Positions 1 to 11,800 of a stretch of DNA of 64,000 nucleotides are shown piece by piece. The position numbers and the translations under genes are program-made. Source of the stretch: Symbiodinium natans (taxonomy: Eukaryota; Sar; Dinophyceae; Suessiales; Symbiodiniaceae); contig CAJNDS010000003.1 in the NCBI GenBank assembly GCA_905221605.1, positions 534,001-598,000 on the forward strand, read 5' to 3'. Below the pieces are notes generated by a model. The model did no database searches. It was given only the letters and a program-made list of their open reading frames with translations, and was not told where the DNA came from. Numbering within the stretch: the stretch's first letter is position 1; each line of letters begins with the position of its first letter.

Positions 1-2100
1 CCGGCATCAAGGTCAACGCGACAGGGCGGTGTGCCCTGCACCGAGCTTAGTACTGAAGGATATAGAAGGACGGGAGATGTAGATGACGCAGCTTGAATGC
101 TCACAGATTTTGCCAATCTCACAGCTTTCCATGTCAGCTGTGAGGGCTGCTACTACTCACCACAGCTCTCGAACTTAGCAAACGAATCGTCCCTCCCCCT
201 CCTCCCCTCTCCCCGATCCTTCTGCATCCTCCCTCGTCCTCCCCCCGCCCCCCCTCCTGTCTCGGATGCGAACGTTGGAGCACTGGGACCGTTCCTGTGC
301 CTCCTCGCAACACACCGCACCACAACGATGCCAATACACTCCAGGACTACCCACAGACACCCGTTGCACCCACCCCACAAACAGCCTCTTTCGCCTTCCT
401 TTCGTGTCCCGCTGCCTGCAAAGAAAACTTTCCTCAGCACAGCAAGACTGGCGTGTGTAGCATGACAACGACCATGGTCCCAGCATGCTCCGCCAGACCG
501 CGTGACGCAACGCCGCCGGCGGTATCTCATCAAAGGTTGACCGATGGAACCAGGCTGTCAATGGGTGGTAACGCGATGATGAGGCGGGCTGTTGCTGGGC
601 ACGTCTTTCCGAAAATTCTGTCCGCAGGCTCTCATCCCCACGCGGACGAGCCAGCCATACATTTGGGTCAGTGGGCCTCGGCGGCCAGACTGAATGTATA
701 CCAATGCCACATCACCCAGTCCTGATGGCCAAGACAGGCACTACTTACGGATTTGTTTTGTTCCATGGCCTGCGTGCTGCCTCGCCATTGACCCTTTTCA
801 GCTTGTCCCCTGCGGTCTGTTGTGGTCTGTTACGGGGCTGCCGTGGTGATGGCCGCGGCCGGTGCTTGCTCGCCACCTGCTCCGCATCAGGCGCGCTGAG
901 GTCGTTGAGCAGCACGCTGGAGGACGTGCGCTTGCTGGCAGCCGCACGCAGGACGCAGCCTTCCCGCGCCATCTGAGACCTCGGCGACAGTCAGGTTTTT
1001 CTGGGTGGCTCCTGAGCTTCAGGGCCTTTGGGCCTAAGGGCAGAGGGATGTGTGTCCGCGCGTCCTCAGCAGTTGAAAGAATCTTGAAAATTCAGGCTCG
1101 CCAGCACTTCAACATTCTGGAGTTCATGGTGTTCCCAGTGCCGTTCGTGTTCCCCGCCTTGCTTTCCCTGCACCGAGCTCAGGGTTTAGGGTTTAGGGTT
1201 TAGGGTTTAGGGTTTAGGGTTTAGGGTAGCTGACGCAGCCTGGCACCTCAGCTACCCTGTTACAGCCTGTGTGCCTGGGGCTTGCCTCGGACGTGTCTAG
1301 GCCCGTGCATCACCCAGGACGCAGCCTTCCCTCGCCATCTGAGCTCGGTGATAGCTCGGCGATGTTTCGAATCCGGGTTTGAACTCGCATTCATAGTGCC
1401 GTTCGCTGTGTCTTCCCTGTGATCTGCCTTACTTTCCCGGAGCTGGTATTGAAGGACGGGAGATGTAGATGATGCAGCTTGAATGCTCACAGGTTTGCAA
1501 ATCTCACAGCCTTCCACGTCTGCAGCCGTGACGGTAGCTAGCTGCTTTTCATTCTTAATTCCAAAGTTCCGCTGCTACTTCCTCAGCACGGCATCGCAGG
1601 GCGTGTGTGGCATCTGTCAATGGGCGTAGCGCGATGAGGAAGGCAGACAAATGCCGGTCATGTCTTCCCCAGATTCTGTCGGCAGACCCTCGGCCCCAAG
1701 CGGACGAGCCAGCTGTGCAGTTGGGTCAGCAGCCTCATCTCGCCTCACTTTGCTTGCAATGCAGGTGCTTGAGAGAGCGTCAGGGGCATCGCAGGACCTC
1801 CCTGCAAGGTGTCCTCAGACCACGGAGATGCTGGGTGAGTCTGCTGCCGGCCTTGAACGACGTGTTGATCTCCCCAAGCACAGCCCGTAACTTGCTCTTA
1901 GAAGCGCCAAGCTGTGCGCATGCCCTCCTGTTGCCCACAAAAGTCCACGCAAGCCAACGTGCTTGGAGCATGCAACTGCAGACCTGGACCTCCCACACTC
2001 CGAGGAGCCTCCACGGTTCGGAGGATGAGTTTGCTCAGGCATGACCTGGAAGCCCAGCTACCAAGAATCCAGATATGTTCTCCAAGCTCTCCACGCCCTT
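1..2100. repeat. Diverged segmental duplication, non-coding
   Basis: Blocks in the first kilobase recur about 0.4-1.4 kb further on in the same orientation. The stretch at about 50-130 (GAAGGACGGGAGATGTAGAT core) returns at about 1446-1520. The stretch at about 604-680 (GCGGACGAGCCAGC core) returns at about 1662-1740. CAGGACGCAGCCTTCCC at about 947 returns at about 1314. Copies differ by substitutions and small indels, so they are old. No ORF here has recognisable domains. A short TTTAGGG run (1181-1227) follows a CCCTGCACCGAGCT sequence that also occurs without the run at about 36-50. Confidence 0.55.
1181..1227 (+). repeat. Telomere-like (TTTAGGG) run
   Basis: About six perfect GGGTTTA units on the + strand. 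This is an interstitial array, far too short and too internal to be a chromosome end. Confidence 0.9.
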
Positions 2101-2763
2101 GAGCAGCCGCTGATATCCTCGCAGGTGTGTTGTTTGGCCCCCAGGTTTCTTCTGCATGACTGTGAGTCATGCAAGTATATGCCACCGGCCGTGATGGTGT
2201 GCTTGAAGTCAAGTGCCAGCCTTCCAACTCGGGCACGCAAGTCCCACGAGTCGCCCAGGAGGCCGTACCTGCGCATGATGCGGGATGCCAGAAGCGCCGC
2301 CATTGGACCAGGCTTCGATCCCCGTGACCAACATGACCAACTCCTGCGACCCATGGCCTGCAGGGCGCCTAGCTGTACACTTGCCCTTCTCTTGCCTGCC
2401 GCAAAGGATGCAAAGGTCTACGAAGGCCAAAGCAGGGTTTCAGGCTCCTAGCAACTGCAAACCTGTTGACGTGGGAAGAGGATTCGGCGTGCGCACTCCG
2501 ACATGTCCACTGTGACTTGAACCCCGACGTCACCGAAGCTCGGTCGGCTACTAGGTTGCAGAGTCGGAGCTGGGTTTTCCTTTTGAGCTCACACTGGCGC
2601 AAGGCTCGCAATCTCAGTCTCATCCCCCTTTGCCTGTGCAAGGGTTCAAGGGAGGCATCGCGGCGATGCTGCGCAGAACATACGTGGCAAGGATTCCATT
2701 GTTCCGGGGGCTTTCTCGTTCTGAGTCAACATTCAGATTGACCTGTCGCAAAGGGCCGGTGTG

Positions 2764-2823
2764 GACACGTGCCAGGACACGTGCCAAGACACTTGCCAGG
2801 ACATCTGCCAGGACATCTGCCAT
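2764..2823 (+). repeat. 12-bp minisatellite, five units
   Basis: Consecutive units follow the pattern GACAC(G/T)TGCCAG or GACATCTGCCAG. The paralogous sites near 3310 and 3963 carry two units and one unit. Confidence 0.75.
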
Positions 2824-3874
2824 TTGCAGATGTAAGATGTTCGAGCAGGGCAGGCATTAGCATGCATGTTGCTCTGAGTCACAAAGCTACGATGCCCAGC
2901 TTTACCAGGGCATCGCATCTGAGTGATGTCGGCAGATTCAAGGCAAAAGGCCAAACACCAATTGGGTGCTGCGCACACTGTGCCCGCGCATGATGCAACA
3001 TTCCGACCATTCAGCCGAGGGACATCAGTGGAGTTGCACCTCACTGTAAACGATGTGCCAGTTGTGGATGCGAGACCTGCCTCCGGCGTGTCAGGGTCCA
3101 GTCACCGCGTGCACCGCTCTGTGCCCGGCAGTCCCTTCCCCTTTGCATGTGCAAGGCTTCTGCCAGAGCATTGAGGAGGGGATACGGGTATGCCCAGTGG
3201 CAAGGATTCCGTGTTCTCGGGCGGGGCCCAGTGTCAATGATTCCCTTTTTGCATGTGTTTTTCTCGTTGTGAGTCAACATTCGGATTGACCTGTCGCAAA
3301 GGGCCGGTGTGGACACGTGCCAGGACATGTGCCAGTTGCAGATATAGGATGTTTCGGCAGGGCAAAACCCGTCGCAGGCAATAGCATGCATGTTGCTCTG
3401 AGTCACACGGCTCTGATGAAGAAACGCCCAAGCACTACCACGGCATCGCAACCGTGACGCAGACCCCCTGTATGAGTGATGTGGTCAAGGCAAAAGGCTA
3501 AAATGGCGCTGCGGTTCATGCTTTTGCAGTTGCAAGGGTGCACGCTGTGCCCGTGCATGATTCAACAGTCCGACCATTCAGCCGAGGGACATCAGTGGAG
3601 TTCCACCTCGTGGTAAACGATGTGCCAGTTGTGGATGCGAGACCTGCCTCCGGCGTGTCAGGGTCCAGTCACCGCATGCATCGCGCGTGCAATCTTTGAG
3701 TTGTACCCTGGCAGTCCCTGCTCCTTTGCATGCGCAAGGCTTCTGCCAGGCCATTTAGGAACAAGCTCCGGGTCCAACGTGGGTATCGCAGCGATGCTGA
3801 GCAGAGCCTTCTGAGAAAATACGGGCATGCCCAGTGGCAAAGATTCCCTTTGTCTCGTTGCGAGTCGACATTCG

Positions 3875-3935
3875 CCTAAACCTTAAACATCCCGAAACCC
3901 TCAACCCTCAACCCTGAACCCTGAACCCTGAACCC
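3875..3935 (-). repeat. Telomere-like insertion inside a duplicated unit
   Basis: About 61 bp of CCTAAACC / CCCTCAA / CCCTGAA units lie between ATTCG and AGATTGACC. The two sister copies have the same flanks directly joined (ATTCAGATTGACC near 2730, ATTCGGATTGACC near 3280). The run therefore looks inserted into, not ancestral to, the unit. Confidence 0.7.
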
Positions 3936-4000
3936 AGATTGACCTGTTGCAAAGGGCCAGCATGGACACATGCCAGTTGCAGATGTAAGATGTTTCGGCA

Positions 4001-6530
4001 TATTTTCACGGGATCCCAGAGGATCCATGTGCATGGCTAGAACAAAGAATGCGGGTTTCCGAACATGGGGTACCCTTTTTCGGGGTCCCTTTATCAGGGG
4101 ATTCTACTCCAAGTAGGGGTAAAAAAGGGGTACCTCTCTTTTGGGGACCCAGATGTCTTGTGCAATCTGTCATGCCACCGGTGCTGGGAAACATGTCCGG
4201 CCCTTGGGCCCTTTTTCAGGTCAGAGCTGCCAGATGCTCGAGCTCGGAGTTTGAGCTGACAGACATTGGCCTTTCCTGTCTGCGTCTGCCTCGCTGTCAT
4301 CTGCGCATCCAGCAGTCATCACCAGGGCACCCCTCGCATGAGTTGAGGTCTCAGAGGCTATCATAGCTCGGCAAGACTCTGCACGCGCTCTCGGCCCCTT
4401 TGCCCGCTCTCTGATGCCTGTGCCTCTGCTGCCCCCCGGCCTGGAGCAGCGCCGCCGGTCCTTTTTCCTTTCTCCCTTCCGCACGCCTGCTTCACCATAC
4501 TCGCCAGCGACGGAAATGTGGCCGCTTCCATGTTAACTAAGCATCCCAAGCCCCGAGCCACTTCCTGGACCCAAAGGACCCAAAGGCAAACCTCTGCCCT
4601 GACGGCTCAGTGCTTCAGCTTGCACTCGCTTTCCCGCCTGTGCGGCCGCAAGGTGCCGTTGAGCAAAACAAAGGCTTGCTGCCTTTGAAGTCCTCCATGG
4701 GCCATGCTGCGCCATACTATTTGCATTCGAGAGCCTGCCATGTGCGAGTACGAGCCTGAATGGTGCCTCTGTTTTAGAGCCAAGCCGCGAGCGCTGATTG
4801 CGACGTGCCTGGCCTTGAAGGAGAGTGTAGATTGTGGGTGATGGGTGCCCAGATCCGGTTCGGGTCGCAACGCACGCTTTGCTGCCTTGAGGCATGAGTC
4901 GGAGCAGAGCAGAAACGCGCTCGACCTGTACCCACTTTTCTCATTATGTCTGATTTGCCCCCACCATATAGCCGGCCATGGCCAGGCTGCCTGCCCAAGG
5001 CCTTCTGCGAGCCAGGCTTCATGGGCAAGGGCCTGCATGAGAGCAGCTTCCTTTGAGGACGGTCGGCTTCTCGGCGTTGCAGGCATGTCGGAGGCTTGGG
5101 GACGCAGGGGCGCAGGCAGCCTCGAGTGGTCCGAAGTGCTTGCAAGATCGCACGAGAGGTGTTTCGAAGCACAGAACTACCGACCTAGCCCGCCATTTTT
5201 TTTTTAGAAGCTCGCGCGAGGGCGACATTCTCCTGAAGTATTCAAACCCACCGCCAGTTGTCTACACGGACCTGCCGTCCTGCGCCTTTCGTCTTCGGGC
5301 GGCGTTGTCCTGAGAAGGAGGCCAGAAAAGAAAAAGAGAGTATCCCCAAACCCTAATCCTAAACCCCTAAACCCTTCAACCCTAGTGTTGAGCAATACAG
5401 CCATGTGCCAATTTGAGGCTCAGCACAGCTGTGAGGTCTAGGAAACATCAGCACCCCGCGGAAGTTCTTGCAAGTAGCTGAGTAAAGATGGCCGGCAATG
5501 ACGTGGAATGATACTGGGTTTAGGGTTTGGGGCTTAGGGCTCAGGGATACTTGCGCCAACCGCATTCTTCCATGTAGCTCCGTGACTCCTTGAGGCCTGT
5601 GCGCGACTTGGCACATTGATGCGGGATTCCACACTCTGCACTCCCGACGGCTGCAACCGAACAAGCAGCAAAGCCGGTACTACGTACACCCTGTGTTTCA
5701 GAGACAAGAACAGGACAATGACAGGGCACCTGAACCCATCATTGGGTTGACGTCGACTGCCTGCGGTTGCTCGGCAAACGCGAAGGCTACGGAGTGCCGC
5801 TCTTCCCCCTCAGAGCCAAGCCTTGCCCAGGCGCATGGGCCTGGGGCGCAGGCGCGAGGGTAGCGAGCGTGGTATAGATCAGGCACGGCTACCCGAGTCG
5901 ATGACGATGTCTCTCGGGCCCGGGCGGCCAGTGGCTGTCGAAGCAGCAAGCGGACCCTGATTCACGACCCTGACTGAGGCAGCGTTAGGACCAGTGCTGA
6001 CACAGCGTTTGGTACCGGATGTTTGCTGGCACAATAGACGGGAAGCCGTCAGTGGGGATCACGGTTGGGTTCACTTGCGGCTTCCGACTGTGGCGTGAGG
6101 ATCACCCCCACTGCCTGCAGCGCATGCGGCAAAAAGTGTTTCATTGAGGTCCCGGGGGCGTGCAACATATGGCCTGAAGCCTGAAGACGCAGCCTAGACT
6201 CTTCAGCCCTCCCTACGCCCGAAACCCGAAACCCTAAACCCTTTCTACACCTTGGAGCTCCAAAGACTGGCAAGGGGTCTAACAGAGGTGATTTCGGGAT
6301 TCGAAGGGTTTGAGAGCTTGAGGGGTTTAGGATTCAGAGTCGCTTTGGGGGATGTTAGGGGTTTTGGAGTCAGGGTCGAGCTTTCAGGGCCTGAGGGGTC
6401 CAAGATTCAGGCTTTGGGGTGAATTTAGGGTTTGGGGTTTAGGGGTTAAGGTTCGGGGTAAGTTTGGGGTTTAGACTTCATGGTTCGGGACTGGTGCGGG
6501 CTTCAGGGTTGTTGGGCTCTGTGAGGCCAT
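4001..6530. other. No gene recognised
   Basis: Mixed-composition sequence with several open frames on both strands, none with a domain or motif I recognise. It holds an imperfect inverted repeat built on GGGGTACC (about 4067-4135), isolated telomere-like snippets (about 5344-5385, 5517-5545, 6220-6245) and a degenerate G-rich stretch from 6300 to 6530. Confidence 0.4.
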
Positions 6531-6531
6531 G

Positions 6532-6736
6532 AGGGTTTAGGGTTTAGGGTATAGGAAAACCCTAAACACTAAACCCTAAACCCTAAACCCTAAACCCTAA
6601 GCCCTAAGCCCTAAACCCTAAGCCCTAAGCCCTAAACCCTAAGCCCTAAGCCCTAAACCCTAAGCCCTAAGCCCTAAACCCTAAACCCTAAGCCCTAAGC
6701 CCTAAACCCTAAACCCTAAACCCTAAACCCTAAACC
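6532..6736. repeat. Head-to-head telomere-like inverted arrays
   Basis: A short TTTAGGG run (6532-6553) is followed almost at once by a CCCTAAA / CCCTAAG array reaching 6736. The two polarities meet within a few bases, so single strands could fold into a hairpin. CCCTAAG variants alternate with CCCTAAA in a higher-order pattern. Confidence 0.9.
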
Positions 6737-6847
6737 CGGCTTGCAGGGATTGAGAGGAGATGAAGAGTCCCGAAGTTGGTGGCAATGCTTCGGGTCCTGA
6801 AGCATAGGGCAAAAGGCACCCCCCCAAACATTATCAACCCCAAAGGG

Positions 6848-7085
6848 GCTTAGGGTTTAGGGTTTAGGGTTTAGGGTTTAGGGTTTAGGGTTTAGGGTTT
6901 AGAGTTTAGGGTTTGGGGTTGAGGGTTTAGGATTTAAGTCCTGCGTCAGCTCGGCACTTTCACTCCCTTGCAGATCAACAGAAGTGACCCTTCAGGGTTT
7001 TAGGGTTCTAGGGTTTTAGGGTTTTAGGGTTTTAGGATGTTTTAGAGTTTTAGGGTTTGGGGTTTAGGGTTTGGGGTTTTGTTGT
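6848..7085 (+). repeat. Telomere-like TTTAGGG and TTTTAGGG arrays
   Basis: A perfect TTTAGGG block (about 6848-6935) is followed after a short unique stretch by TTTTAGGG-type units (about 6994-7060). Confidence 0.9.
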
Positions 7086-7559
7086 GGTTTATGCTGCGCC
7101 CTGTACTTCTGTTGCGAATGACGTGCTGCCGCTCAGCTTCTTTGGCTCCACACAAGCTGTGCGTATGGCAGCTTGAACAGTTCAATGTTGAAAGACCTGT
7201 CAAGAGACCCTAAACCCTGCCTCCTACGCCCTTGCCCCTAAACAGTGAATGCGCATGATCCTACCTTGAGGTTTCCAGACTTTTGAACGTTTGGGGTTTA
7301 GAGCTTTCGGCGGGAGGCTGAGAGCTGCCTCCAGTGCCATGGCGTGCGTGGCATCGGCACTGGCAGACTTCTTCGGCCTCACCGCCACAACGGAGGCCCC
7401 CATGGCCTCCTACATCAAACCCGGTTTAAGGCTTCTAGGGTTTGAAATGGTTCGAGGGCCTTTTCGGGTTCAGGGCTGTTGGGGCATGTTGGAGTCTAAA
7501 GGGTTTTTCCCATCGTCGCCGTCTGGGGTTCCTGGTTTTTTGCCTGCCCTGCTGCCGCC

Positions 7560-7690
7560 GCACCACGCACGCACGCAGGCACTCGCGAACCCGTGCACGC
7601 CGACGCGGACGCGCCCGCACAAGCACACGCAAACGAACACGGGCACGCGCAAACGCACGCGCGTGCGCACACGCCCACGCACTCCGGTGC
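7560..7690. repeat. ACGC-rich simple sequence
   Basis: Runs of CACGCA / GCACGC / GCGCGTGCGC with strong purine-pyrimidine alternation. Open frames across it on both strands are low-complexity (Arg/Ala or His/Thr) and are not supported as genes. Such sequence is prone to Z-DNA. Confidence 0.6.
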
Positions 7691-8078
7691 ATGCTCCCGA
7701 GTTTTTAAGAATGAACGATGTTTGAGGCTTAGGTCTTCCCTTCAATCGTTATAGGTTTGCCGTAGTATGGGCGCTTACACCCCGGTTGCCTTTAGTGTCG
7801 TTCTCAGGTCCCACTTAGGGTGCAAGCTTTAAGCAACAATCGGCAGAAGTTAAGTCGGATCAGATGATTCATGCCATGAGTTGGAGGAGCTGAAAATCGC
7901 TGACAAAGACCTAGACTGCACAAAGGCCTGAAACCCATCAAGGGGGGGTTGATTCTCGAGTCGGAAATCTGGCATTCCCCTGCGTAGGTGTTGCCAGCGG
8001 AAGCTGCTGACTTCATGCAGTTCCTAACAGCATGTTGCAGGGAGGTCAAAAGTCACGAGCTGAACGAAACTTGGGCAG

Positions 8079-8126
8079 GCACAGCTGCGGGCCGACTGCG
8101 TCGACTTCATGCCGGAACATCGCCAT
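8079..8126 (+). pseudogene. Duplicate OTU-domain exon fragment
   Basis: After a CAG acceptor-like site, the frame reads AQLRADCVDFM-PEHRH. It matches the helix segment of the OTU-like gene at 9214-9279, and the flanking sequence upstream (GAGCTGAACGAAAC) also matches. A GC donor-like GCCCGA follows. It lies upstream of the catalytic-Cys exon at 8871, so it is a displaced partial copy and not part of the linear gene. A third relative is at about 43,290-43,398. Confidence 0.5.
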
Positions 8127-8828
8127 GCCCGAGCCCAAATGCGCGCTGCATCTATGGCATCGTGGCTTGGACGTGAGCGGCAAAATTCCGCGTCATAACC
8201 TAGGCGCCTCAAGGGGCGGGGTGGCCAGATCCAGCACCTTCAAAAAAACTTCAAGGCAGGAGAGGTTGAGCGGGCTGTGAAACACTGCGCGCGTTGGTAG
8301 CGCAATGTGGCTGGGCATGCGAGGATTCCTTAGAGCTGGCTTATTCGGGATGAGAGGTGAAAGTCACCTTCTCGGGCGCATCGCCGGCGCCTGCGGCAAC
8401 GTCGAGCGTGCCAAGCCAAAATCCCGTTAATGGTAACATATGGTAACAGTGAGGATGAGGATTCAGAGCCATCTGAGGGTTGTTCTAAACCCGTCTCTCT
8501 ACATGGAGCCCAGAAACATTTTGGATTTAGCCTAGGGCGAGGTGCAAGAATAGTTTTTGGTAAGGGTAGCCCCCCTCGAGTGAAGAACAAAACTCAGTCT
8601 AGCAGTTGGTCTTGATGCCGGTAGTAGTACGCGTAGCCCAAGTGGCCTCTCCCAAGGTGCCCTCACGCATGTTGAGGGCATCCTCAAAAAGCGCCGCGTT
8701 CCACCGACGCCGCAGCGATCCCAAGAGCACTTGTGGACCGAGTGCATCTTGGAGGACGCAGAAACATGCGAAACATGTATGTGCGTGCGTGTGTAGCGTT
8801 GTGCGTAGATCACATGTGCGTCAAGCTG

Positions 8829-8840
8829 CGCGCGCGCGCA
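8829..8840. repeat. (CG)n run
   Basis: Alternating CG dinucleotides; a similar, longer run is at about 45,404-45,423. Prone to Z-DNA. Confidence 0.7.
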
Positions 8841-8852
8841 TGCTGCACGAGC

Positions 8853-11800
8853 AAGCGGCGTGGCCTTTCCGTCCACGTTGTGGACGGTGACGGGGCCTGC
8901 CTATTCCGGTCGCGGCCATGCTTGCAGTCAGGTGTGCGCGTTTTGGTCCTTTCCCTGCCCATGACACGCTGATAATTCTACATGTCATCAACAGTTGCCG
9001 AAGCATCGGAGATCAATTTGGAGAGATTGTTTTGGAGCATGCCTTCTGATGAGAAGTTTTGGGGGGAGAGCAACTGATTTAGGCGTTGGTGGGTGAAAAA
9101 CTCTCACAGCTGAGTTGGGGCGAGCTTCTCGACGGGCACGATGGCCGCCACGCATCTCGCTCGCATGGGGAGGAATTGGGCAAAAACTCGCGAGCTGAAC
9201 GAAACTCGGGCAGGCAGAGCTGCGGGCCGGCTGCATCGATTTCACGGTGGAACATCGCCGTGATTTCGAGCCCTTCTTGGTGGCTGAGGAGGCATTGGGG
9301 CTACGTCTGAGTCCCGTTTTGGCGTGGAGCGCTTTTTTATCCGTGTCGAGGCTGGCGTCGCTGACTTTGACGCCTACCTCAGCAACATGTCTCGTTTAAA
9401 ACTACGTGTCGCGGTTCTTGACTTTTGAACGCTTCAGCCGACCGCCTGGGCCCAGCCTACTTTCTCAGCTTCGTGTGTTTTCTGGCTTAGTCCTTTTGTC
9501 AGGTACTGGAGTAGAAGAAGGTGTGAAACCAGTCGTCCTCATGAAGCCTGTTCAGTTCACCGTGTGGAAAGCCCTTTGGTTTAGATGCGTTCAATGTGCA
9601 AGATCGCATTTCGCAACAAGTGTGGAACATTAGAACTAACCAACAACATGAAAGCAAGTTAATTATGTATCTTGCGCAGTGTCGCTTAAGAGTCACACGA
9701 TCGTAGTCTAGACTGGCGCAGCCGGGAAGGGTTTTTGATTTTTGTTGAAGCTGCCGCGGTTGGCTTTCCATTGAGGCATTCAAGTGAGCGGCTGCGCAAT
9801 GGAAAGCCAACCCCAGCAAGTTCTACAATATTCACAAGCCATCCCGGCTGTGCTGCAGCTGGCATTCAAGTGAGCGGATGCTCAATGGAAAGCCAACCCC
9901 AGCAAGTTCTACAATATTCACAACTCATCCCGGCTGTGCTGCAGCTGGCATTCAAGTGAGCGGCTGCTCAATGGAAAGCCAACCCCAGCAAGTTCTACAA
10001 TATTCACAACTCATCCCGGCTGTGCTGCAGCTGGCGTTCAAGTGAGCGGCTGCAGCACACACACACACACACACCGCAAAAAATGTTTCTTTGCAGGATT
10101 ATATGGCAAGATAAACTTCTGGCACAAGCAGACCCGAAACGAAAGCCTGCCGTAACAAAGCGGCGCTTTTTTCCCCCCTACGACACGGCAAGATGATATT
10201 CCGATGCGAGCACTGCACAAACGGAAGACCTGCCGTAACAAAGTGGCGCTTTCCTTCCCCTTTGAATATGACATGGCAAGATAAAGATACATGCGAGTGC
10301 ACTTCTGGAAGGACAACTCGCCGCAACAAGATGGCGGTTTTTTCCTCCTCTAACACGTGGAAGGATACATAAACAACGCCAGCACTTATGGCAGAAAGCC
10401 TGCCGTAGCACAGCGGCACTTCCGTTTCTCCCTGTCTGCGTGAGCATTGCTGGAGGAAAAATCCTGCCATGGGTACGGCATGGCAAGATAGATTACCTGC
10501 GAGCACGATGGAAGAAAACTTGCCGCAACATTGTTTGGCAAGCTGCGTTACACAAACCAGCACAAACCCGCCGAAACCAAAACGGCGCTTTTTCATGTAA
10601 ACATATTCACTACTCCTTCGTATCAACAACACATCCCCACACACACACACAGACACTCGCAAACCACTGAACTATCCAGTACTTCAACAATATTCCCAAC
10701 CCATGCCGGCTGCGCCACAGCTGGCAGTCAAGTGAGCGGCTGCTCAATGGAAAGCCAACCCCAGCAAGTTCAACAATATTCACGAGCCATCCTGGCTGTG
10801 CTGCAACTGGCATTCAAGTGAGCGGCTGCTCAATGGAAAGCCAACCCCAGCAAGTTCTACAATATTCACAAGCCATCCCGGCTGTGCTGCAGCTGGCATT
10901 CAAGTGAGCGGCTCAATGGAAAGCCAACCCCAGCAAGTTCTACAATATTCACAAGCCATCCCGGCTGTGCTGCAGCTGGCATTCAAGTGAGTGGCTGCTC
11001 AATGGAAAGCCAACCCCAGCAAGTTCTACAATATTCACAAGCCATCCCGGCTGTGCTGCAGCTGGCATTCAAGTGAGTGGCTGCTCAATGGAAAGCCAAC
11101 CCCAGCAAGTTCTACAATATTCACAAGCCATCCCGGCTGTGCTGCAGCTGGCATTCAAGTGAGTGGATGCTCAATGGAAAGCCAACCCCAGCAAGTTCTA
11201 CAACTACTGGACCACTGGAAGATATGGCAAGATAAACTTCTAGTGCGAGCACTTCTGGAACGAATGCCTGCCGGAACAAAGTGGCGCTTGTCTGCCCTCT
11301 ACGACATGGCAAGATGATATTCCGGCGCGAGCACTGCTAAAAAGAAAGCCTGCCGTAACAAAGTGGCGCTTTCCTTCCCGTTTCAATATGACATGGCAAG
11401 TTGAAGTTACATGCGCGTGTGCACTTCTGGAAGGAAAATTCGCCGAAACAAAGTGGCGCTGTAGAAGTGCCCGCGCAGTCACGGCGAGTTTTCTTTGCAG
11501 AACCGGTTGCAGGCATTTTGTCTCACCATGTCGGGCACACCCCCCCCACCCCCCCCCCCCCGCCCCCTCCCAGAAAAAAAGAAAAAAACAAAACGGCTGT
11601 CTTCCGGAAGGCATTTTCCTGCCAGCATCATGCAGACACGGGCAGAAGCGCCGCTTTGTTGCGGCGGGATTTGTTACGGCAGGCTTTCGTTCCAAAAGTG
11701 TTCGCGCCGGAAGTTTATCTTGCCATTGCCAGAATATCATCCACCAAGAAAACGGTGCGGTCGTACTTGCGTCGTGTGATCAGTGATCAGCCCCTCTCGG

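Larger units (their letters stand above)
2690..4000 (+). repeat. Three tandem copies of a unit of about 560-590 bp
   Basis: Copy 1 starts near 2690, copy 2 near 3240, and a truncated copy 3 near 3835. Shared landmarks are a GAGTCAACATTC / GATTGACCTG block (about 2721, 3272, 3864) and a block ending GCCTCCGGCGTGTCAGGG (3052-3108 and 3618-3674). Copy 1 contains five 12-bp units (GACACGTGCCAG type, 2764-2823), copy 2 has two and copy 3 has one, so a nested minisatellite changed in number after duplication. Copy 3 is interrupted by telomere-like sequence. I see no coding function. Confidence 0.7.

Noticed and set aside
4533..5172. Overlapping minus-strand ORFs of 120-159 codons
   Set aside because: No recognisable motif, several frames open at once, and no splice-compatible neighbours.
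7291..7725. 144-codon ORF with MACVASALADFFGLTATTEA
   Set aside because: The first third could be an exon, but the rest is telomere-like and ACGC simple repeat, with no homology and no joining partner found.
10099..10662. 187-codon minus-strand ORF
   Set aside because: Covers the degenerate repeat of about 80 bp; repeated Leu-Cys-Tyr-Gly-Arg segments are unit copies and no family motif is visible.
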